Program-made: the position numbers and the translations under genes | The notes under the pieces: generated by a model | Database searches by the model: none | The model's input: the letters and a program-made list of their open reading frames with translations, nothing else | What the model was told of the DNA's origin: nothing | Part shown: piece after piece, positions 58,654-64,000 of the stretch | Position numbering within the stretch: position 1 is the stretch's first letter | How the letters are laid out: every line of letters starts with the position of its first letter | Source: Streptomyces vietnamensis | GTDB taxonomy: Bacteria > Actinomycetota > Actinomycetes > Streptomycetales > Streptomycetaceae | Direction: 5' to 3' | Length of the DNA stretch: 64,000 bases | NCBI RefSeq assembly: GCF_000830005.1 | Contig: NZ_CP010408.1 | Location: forward strand, 1-64,000

Positions 58654-61176
58654 TCAACATCGAGGCACGTCAGGAGTGTCATGGGGCCTGAGCGCTGCAG
58701 CTTGGGTTGGCTGGTGCGCTGAACCTTGGACGCTCGCGCCTTGGTCAGACCAGGGTGGAGTGGGCGAGCCGTCCGGGTCCAGTCCGTACGGCCACCTGGC
58801 CTTGAACTGGGGGACAAACTGCCCGGCGTCGGTGGCTTGCCGGACGAGTACTTCAGCATCCTGCCAGCCGACCAGTGACTCCCGAATCACCGACAGGACC
58901 CTCAGGGAATTGGTATGGCCAAGGGCTGCCGCCTGCCGGGCGAGTGCTTCAGCGCTCTCCCGATCGCCAGCCGTCTCGCGCATCAATGCGAGGTGAGCCA
59001 GGGCGTCGCCGTTGCCGCCGTCTGCGCCGCGTCTGGCGATGGCATCGGCGCCCTCCCGGTCCCCGACTTCCTCTCGCAACTGTGCGAGATTGGTGAGCCC
59101 GCCGCTGTGGCCTGCGTCGGCGGCCTGCCACCATAGGGCTTCAGCCCCCTCCCGATCCCCGGCATCCTTCCGCGCCAGCGCGAGGCTGAGGAGTACGGCC
59201 GGGTGGCCGGTGTCGGCAGCTTGTCTGGCGAGGGCTTCGGCACCCTCCAGGTCCCCGGCTTCCTCCCGAATCCGTGCCAGGTCGAGGAGCAGGTCGGAGT
59301 GCCCGGCGGCGATGCCCTGCCGGATGAGTGCTTCGGCCCCCTCCAGGTCCCCGATAGTCTTCCGCGCCTGCGCAAGGGCGGACAGTGCGGCCGGGTCGCC
59401 CGTGTCGGAGGCCTGTCTGGCGAGGGCTTCGGCACCTTCTCTATCCCCGGCATTTTCCCGCCTCAGTGCCAGAGCTAAATAAGCGTTGGAGCTGTCGGCT
59501 TCGATGGCAAGCCGGTAGATGGCTTCGGCGCCCTCCGGATCGCCGGCATTCTCCCGCATCAGTGCCAGAGCGAAATAGGCGTTGGAGCTGCCGGCTTCGG
59601 CGGCAAGCCGGTAGAGGGCTTCGGCGCCCTCCCTGTCCCCAGCCACCTCCCGCATCCGCCCCAGACTGACAAACGCCCCAGGACTTCCGGCGTTGGCGGC
59701 TCGGTGTCGCAGATGGTGGGCCCATTGCAAGCGGTGCCGATGTTCGGCGGCGTCGGCGAGGTTGTTGAGGTCGTCGGGGTGGGTCAGGTAGGTGAGAGCG
59801 GCATGCCAGAAGGAGGCGGGCGGGCAGAGGCCGTAGCGACTGGTCCGGCCGTGCTGCTCGAGATAGTCGGCGATACGGAAGACCGGCCCTCCCGTCGAGA
59901 CCAGCGCCGTGGCAGGTGTCGGAGAGCCGTGCGGGCGCCGCGCGGGGCGGATGGTGATTCGTTGCAGGAGGGCTTGCTTGCCGTGAACAGGGTGGGCGAG
60001 GTCGGCGAAGGCGGCCTCGGCCCAGTCGTCACTGAGCTGGTCCCAGTCGTGGTCGGTGAGGTAGTCGGTGGCGGCTTCGGCAAGGAAGGCTTGCGGAAGG
60101 CGGAGGCCGACGCCGAGGCGGCGGGCGTCCATTGCGGCTTCCAGCAGGGCCCTGGCGGCAGGGCTTCCGTTCTCGTAGCGCCGCAACAGCTCGGGAGCGC
60201 CCGCGAGGTCCTGTGCGATCCGGCCGTGCTCTCGGGCACGGGTGAGGGTGTCGGCCATGAGCCGGTCACCTCCTGCGGCGAGATCCTCCGCAGCGCGGAG
60301 AGCCTCCTGGTCGAAGGTATCCGGGACCGTGACGATGCGTCCGGTCAGGAGTTCACGGGCCCGGCTGTGGACGTCCGGGGTTCCGAAGGCTGGCAGGTTC
60401 GTGTACCGGTCTGCGTATTCGGGCCATAGCGTGCCAAGGATCAGCACTGGGCCGCGGCCCGGGTGGGTGAGCAGGGTGTGCAGGGAAGCCGCGATCCGCT
60501 CGCCGGCCTTCGGGTCTCCGAGGTAATGCTGAGCCTCGTTGAGCCACACCACCGTGCACGGTGTGACGCACTCCAGCTCGGCGAGCGCCGCTTCAGCCCG
60601 GGTCGGATCGTAGGGGTGCCACAGTCGCCAACCACCGACCGCCAGCGGCTGGATGCCTTCCCAACACGCACGTGTCTTCCCTGTGGAGGACGAGCCGACC
60701 ATGATCAGCATCTGGCTGTGGCCCCCCGTTGCCCTGCCCACCGCGTCGGCGAGCACCTGGTCGTGGTCGCGGCGCACGTACCCTGAAAGGGGCCGGGCTG
60801 CCGGGGAGCCAGAACCGCCCATGGCGACGCGCGCTCCGGACGGATGGACTTCCAGGTCATGCGGGTCCCATTCCCCGATCGGCTTGCCCGGACCATCCGC
60901 CTGTTCGTGTACGGAGCCAGCATTGCCGAGTGCCCTGCGCCGTAGCTCCAGCAGCTCCGCCCTCGGCAGCCCAAGCACGTTGGCCAGCCCGACGACCGTC
61001 CCGGCCGATGGAACAGGCCCATCAGCCCTGAACGCCTCCTGGACTGTGGTACGGCCCAGGCGTGCTTGAGCCGCGACCTGAACCTTAGTCAGCCGTTTAC
61101 GCGCCAGTCCGTCCGCCAGTCTGTTGCGCAGTTGAACCAGCTGCTCTTCCTGACCGCCGTCGTCCTTGTTCGGCAT
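58654..61176 (-). CDS. HTH / P-loop NTPase / Sel1-like repeat protein
   Basis: 840 aa. N-terminal HTH (residues ~20-75: KRLTKVQVAAQARLGRTTVQ, EAFRADG). P-loop domain with Walker A GSSSTGKT (161-168) and a Walker B-like CTVVWLNEAQHYLGD, then a helical region to ~540. The C-terminus has nine or so ~35-residue repeats (MREVAGDREGAEALYRLAAE, ALARKDAGDREGAEALWWQA) of Sel1/TPR type. Widespread in Streptomyces; predicted signal-transduction ATPase of unknown input and output, possibly defence-related. The last ~30 residues (SVQGSAHQPTQAAALRPHDT) are unlike the rest and may be a junction artefact. Confidence 0.75.
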   Translation of the reverse strand: MPNKDDGGQEEQLVQLRNRLADGLARKRLTKVQVAAQARLGRTTVQEAFRADGPVPSAGTVVGLANVLGLPRAELLELRRRALGNAGSVHEQADGPGKPIGEWDPHDLEVHPSGARVAMGGSGSPAARPLSGYVRRDHDQVLADAVGRATGGHSQMLIMVGSSSTGKTRACWEGIQPLAVGGWRLWHPYDPTRAEAALAELECVTPCTVVWLNEAQHYLGDPKAGERIAASLHTLLTHPGRGPVLILGTLWPEYADRYTNLPAFGTPDVHSRARELLTGRIVTVPDTFDQEALRAAEDLAAGGDRLMADTLTRAREHGRIAQDLAGAPELLRRYENGSPAARALLEAAMDARRLGVGLRLPQAFLAEAATDYLTDHDWDQLSDDWAEAAFADLAHPVHGKQALLQRITIRPARRPHGSPTPATALVSTGGPVFRIADYLEQHGRTSRYGLCPPASFWHAALTYLTHPDDLNNLADAAEHRHRLQWAHHLRHRAANAGSPGAFVSLGRMREVAGDREGAEALYRLAAEAGSSNAYFALALMRENAGDPEGAEAIYRLAIEADSSNAYLALALRRENAGDREGAEALARQASDTGDPAALSALAQARKTIGDLEGAEALIRQGIAAGHSDLLLDLARIREEAGDLEGAEALARQAADTGHPAVLLSLALARKDAGDREGAEALWWQAADAGHSGGLTNLAQLREEVGDREGADAIARRGADGGNGDALAHLALMRETAGDRESAEALARQAAALGHTNSLRVLSVIRESLVGWQDAEVLVRQATDAGQFVPQFKARWPYGLDPDGSPTPPWSDQGASVQGSAHQPTQAAALRPHDTPDVPRC

Positions 61177-61291
61177 CCAGCCTCCAGTCCACGTGTTCGC
61201 CAGTGTTCATCTTTGTCCGGCCGAACCATGGTGAGCATCGATTCCGCGAACTTCGGTCACGTCAACATCCACCTGTCAGGAGGAGATCACC

Positions 61292-61492
61292 GTGACCCGT
61301 CTCGCCGTTGTTCTACTTGCCGCCGCTCTCGTCGTCATGTTCGCGCTCCTGGCCGCCGCTGCCGCGGGCACACTCGCCCGCCTCGACGGCGCCACCTACC
61401 CGGCAGCCCTCATGCGCGCCGCCACGACCTTCGCAGCCGTTCTCACCCTGGCCGCCGCCATCACTGGAGTTCTGGCCCAGTTCCTCCGGTGA
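61292..61492 (+). CDS. Small two-helix membrane protein
   Basis: 66 aa, GTG start preceded by AGGAGGAG. Two hydrophobic helices (LAVVLLAAALVVMFALLAAA and AATTFAAVLTLAAAITGVLA). It is divergent from the HTH-NTPase gene by 115 bp. Function unknown. Confidence 0.6.
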   Translation: MTRLAVVLLAAALVVMFALLAAAAAGTLARLDGATYPAALMRAATTFAAVLTLAAAITGVLAQFLR

Positions 61493-61509
61493 CCTCTTCG
61501 AACCACGGC

Positions 61510-62190
61510 GACGTCTCGTTCATGGGGTGATGGGCCGTTCTTCTTGTCTGGGTGTGCCGACAGGACGAAGCGAGTGGCCGAGAGATTGGACAGGCCGAAG
61601 AGCTACATCAGCTGGACAGGGTCCGCGCTGTGGCGCGCCTCGTCGACGATTCGGTCCACGTGTAGGCGGCCGGTCGACAGGCCGACTCTTTGGAGGAGGC
61701 TCTGTACCGCGCCGACGCTGATGGGCGGGCCGGAGTCGTCGACGGCGGTGTTGCGGGTGACGAAAAAGTGGAGGTTGGAGCTGTCGGGCCAACGCTGGTG
61801 ACGCTGGAGTTCCCACACTGCGGCCAGGCGCAGGGTGAAGGCGTCGATGTAGATGACGTGGCCCAGGCGTCCCGCCCTGCGCAGGCGCAGTCGGCCCTTA
61901 CTACGGTCGAGGTCGGTTCGCCGGAGGTGGTCGAGCTGTCCGGGGAGGAAGGCGTAGATGGCGACGAGGGCCACTATGAGGCGGTCGCGGGGGTCGTCGA
62001 GGCGGTCCAGGAGGCCGGCGATGCAGTCGGAGGGAAGCCCGGTCGGCACCGCTCGGTTGCTGGTGAGGGAGATAGCGCGGGCGGGATCGCGGAAGGCGAG
62101 GCGTTCTCGCTCGAGTTCCTGGTGAAGAAGTCGATCGAGTACGGCGAGCCGGTCCACTGCGTCGCCCGGACGATCGCCACGCGGGAGGAC
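61510..62190 (-). pseudogene. Degenerate tyrosine recombinase
   Basis: LHQELERERLAFRDPARAIS, LLDRLDDPRDRLIVALVAIY, LPGQLDHLRRTDLDRSKGRL and SNLHFFVTRNTAVDDSGPPI resemble the C-terminal catalytic half of actinobacterial plasmid integrases. A TAG at 61603-61605 interrupts a frame that continues as LFGLSNLSATRFVLSAHPDK. The N-terminal half is absent or decayed. Confidence 0.65.
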
Positions 62191-62325
62191 GGAACCACCG
62201 CGTGCCCCTCGCTGCGGTACCGGCATCTGCTCCACAAGGTCACCGGCCGGACCGTCGCCGAACTCGGGTTCACCCTGCCTGCCCCGTGTGCGGCCGGGCG
62301 GTCGATGGAAGGCGATGGTGAGGAC

Positions 62326-62601
62326 ATGCGGCGACTCACCATGCTCCTGGGAACCGGCGCCGCGGTGCTGGCCGTCGTCCGTCTCGCCGTCCGCCCCGGC
62401 TGGCAAGGCCACGGCATCGGCACCCGGATCCGCCAAGCCCTCCTGGATGCCATGCGCCCCCAGTGGGTCTCACTCCTCGCCATGCCCGGCGCCCCCGCCC
62501 AGAACCTCTACCGGCAGCTCGGCTACCAGTACGCAGGCCCGTACAAGACCGGGCCGAACGGACCTGTACTCGATCTGTTGCTTCTGCGCCTCAGCCCCTG
62601 A
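62326..62601 (+). pseudogene. Truncated GNAT acetyltransferase
   Basis: 91 aa if started at the ATG at 62326. VVRLAVRPGWQGHGIGTRIR is the acetyl-CoA-binding motif A (R/Q-x-x-G-x-G/A), and MPGAPAQNLYRQLGYQYAG is motif B. The first ~80 residues of a GNAT domain are missing; the upstream sequence overlaps the recombinase remnant. Probably non-functional. Confidence 0.65.
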
Positions 62602-62682
62602 CAGCACGTGGAGCCCCCGGTATGTCCGGAGGCTCCGGCGACAGCCGTCGCGGCCAGACGCGGCGAGGGCCGTCCGACAGAC

Positions 62683-63543
62683 TCACAGCCGCTGCGGCTG
62701 TCGTCCCTCGCTCTCCACGGGTGGGAGCAGCTCGTTACAGACGGGACAGTGGGCACTGCCCTCGAGAACCGAGCGGAACCTGAATCGGCTGACTGTGTCG
62801 CACAGGATGTGCCGGGCGGACCACGGCGCCACCGGCCCACGGTATTTGTCGAGCGGAATGAGCCCGGCTTCCCGCATGCGGTCCTTGGCTTCGGGAGCCT
62901 GTCTCTGAATGACCCTCCTGGCTTCTCTTCGTTCTCTCTCCCGGACGGCTTGGCGCCTCCCCTGGACTCGTCCCCACGCCTGGACCCACATGGGGAACTT
63001 CGCCTCAGGCACCTCGCAGGCGACCAGGTACGCGTGCAGGGTCCGCTGCGAACCGGGCAGCGACTTGCGGCGCGAGATCCTCTCCGCCGTACTGCGGGAG
63101 AGAGGCGCCCTTGTTTCCTTGTAGCGGCCTTCCGCCCGCCTCTCCATTTCCCTGGTGGAGGGGCGGCCGTTTTGCTCCCAGACCCGAGCAAGCGCGGCGC
63201 CGAGTTCGTCGGCGGTGCGCACCAGGTCGGGTCGGGGAGCCTGCGTGTAGCTGCGCGGCACGCGGCCGCGGTAAAAGCTCACGGCCTTGTTCCACAGCGC
63301 TTCGGCTTGGACGTGGTCCAGGACGCAGACGCGGATGTATCCGTGAACGGTGTCGCGTGCGGGAGGGATTTTCCCTCCTTCGGCACGCTGGACGGTCGTG
63401 ATGGAGCATCCAAGCTTGCTCGCGAGTTCCCCGCGGGTGAGTCCCCTCTTGCGGCGCGCCGCTCGGAGGTACTCGGCTAGCTCGCCCATGCCGTTGGCGG
63501 CATTGGCCACCGGGCTCGTTGGCCGGCCCTTCCGGGGCGCCAT
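62683..63543 (-). CDS. XRE-family regulator with C-terminal zinc knuckle
   Basis: 286 aa. HTH at residues ~20-75 (LAEYLRAARRKRGLTRGELA, SKLGCSITTVQRAEGGKIPP). The middle is a basic helical region repeating an HTH-like set (RISRRKSLPGSQRTLHAYLV). The C-terminus has ARHILCDTVSRFRF and HCPVCNELLPP, a candidate zinc site. Common in Streptomyces genomes, regulatory role presumed, targets unknown. The ATG at 63543 follows GGAGGTGGCTCC. Confidence 0.75.
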   Translation of the reverse strand: MAPRKGRPTSPVANAANGMGELAEYLRAARRKRGLTRGELASKLGCSITTVQRAEGGKIPPARDTVHGYIRVCVLDHVQAEALWNKAVSFYRGRVPRSYTQAPRPDLVRTADELGAALARVWEQNGRPSTREMERRAEGRYKETRAPLSRSTAERISRRKSLPGSQRTLHAYLVACEVPEAKFPMWVQAWGRVQGRRQAVRERERREARRVIQRQAPEAKDRMREAGLIPLDKYRGPVAPWSARHILCDTVSRFRFRSVLEGSAHCPVCNELLPPVESEGRQPQRL

Positions 63544-63565
63544 GGAGCCACCTCCTCTGCCTCAC

Positions 63566-63832
63566 TCAGTCCTGCGGAGAAGCGGAGCTGAGGATGCGCA
63601 TGGCCGTCGTTCGCAGCGGGTCGGCGAAGCCGGTGGCCGTGAGGCGGATCGCAAGTACGCCGATGCCAGCAGAGGTGGCGAGCAGGCTGATGACGCCGAT
63701 GGGCGGCGTGGGCGCGGCCTCACCGCCCACGAGCGCAGTCAGGGCGGCGGCCGTCACCACGATCACAATGATGACGGCGGCGCCGGCTCCTCCGAGCGGC
63801 TGCCGACGGGAGGTCGTACGGATACGGGACAT
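63566..63832 (-). CDS. Small membrane protein
   Basis: 88 aa. Two hydrophobic stretches (GAGAAVIIVIVVTAAALTAL and IGVISLLATSAGIGVLAIRL) with a basic N-terminus (MSRIRTTSRRQPLGG). It lies 22 bp upstream of the XRE regulator on the same strand, so they may be co-transcribed. Function unknown. 63833-64000 shows nothing recognised. Confidence 0.55.
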   Translation of the reverse strand: MSRIRTTSRRQPLGGAGAAVIIVIVVTAAALTALVGGEAAPTPPIGVISLLATSAGIGVLAIRLTATGFADPLRTTAMRILSSASPQD

Positions 63833-64000
63833 GGGTCTTCTCTCTCTGTACCTGCCGCCACGGGGCGGTCATGGGGGCCCTCGGGTTACGAGGGTGTCCG
63901 GCTCCAACCAGCTTCGTACGTACGGGCGTTTGGCTCGCCACGTCGCGTGAGAGCATCGTGCCACTGAGTGAGGGCCCGTCAGGTCGGATCGAGGACACAT

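Overview
High G+C, Streptomyces-type codon bias, GTG starts, 4-bp GTGA/ATGA gene overlaps and many actinomycete-specific families (DUF3560, DUF397, DUF5753, SSI-like inhibitor, Trypco2) point to a Streptomyces or close relative. No rRNA, tRNA or essential housekeeping gene is seen. There is a beta-clamp paralogue, fragments of core genes (nrdR, an S1-domain gene), broken recombinases and three complete insertion sequences. This fits a large (probably linear) plasmid or a variable chromosome arm. No replication initiator, partition gene or telomere is visible, so the replicon type is an inference.

Layout. 1-13.9 kb: plasmid-type genes of mostly unknown function on both strands (DUF3846-like, DUF3560, a possible HEPN protein, a multi-HTH zinc protein, a DnaN paralogue). 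Three of them share a near-identical leader/promoter block. 14.0-16.3 kb: an 8-repeat, 61-nt-period CRISPR array with I-E-like repeats and no cas genes in view, followed by a TnpB gene. 16.3-20.5 kb: small plasmid genes, a secreted subtilisin-inhibitor-like protein with an atypical reactive site, and a secreted HNH nuclease. Degraded pieces of that nuclease recur at 20.5, 26.8 and 28.5 kb. 20.7-25.0 kb: a Trypco2 + trypsin/STAND-NTPase/TPR conflict module whose big gene carries two amber codons in its last repeats. 27.1-28.3 kb: secreted I36/VCBS-repeat protein. 28.8-34.3 kb: nested IS630 and IS701 elements (the IS701 element carries a barstar-like gene), then an ISL3 element inserted beside a truncated S1-domain gene. 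36.2-39.5 kb: a second conflict module (membrane protein + NB-ARC/TPR NTPase) bounded by 41-bp inverted repeats and broken recombinase-associated genes. 39.7-41.1 kb: gene debris. 41.4-43.9 kb: operon of a small protein, a sigma-70-family factor and an unusual IclR-type regulator.

44.5-58.3 kb is the most coherent block. Two minus-strand, translationally coupled transcription units, each closed by a strong hairpin, encode (in transcription order): a small Cys protein, an ATP-binding regulator, an unknown protein, an APH-fold kinase, an LDH/MDH-like dehydrogenase and an HPr-kinase-like P-loop protein; then two radical SAM enzymes, a UDP-galactopyranose-mutase-like flavoprotein, a WbqC-family protein, a DegT-type aminotransferase, a sugar-1-phosphate-nucleotidyltransferase-like protein and a MurG-like glycosyltransferase. 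A Nudix hydrolase follows downstream. A WhiJ-type regulator (XRE/DUF5753 + DUF397) is divergent. I read this as an uncharacterised biosynthetic locus for a modified, probably amino-sugar-containing product.

58.5-64 kb: an HTH/NTPase/Sel1-like repeat protein (the third large NTPase-repeat protein in the window), small membrane proteins, a degenerate tyrosine recombinase, a truncated GNAT and an XRE regulator with a C-terminal zinc knuckle.
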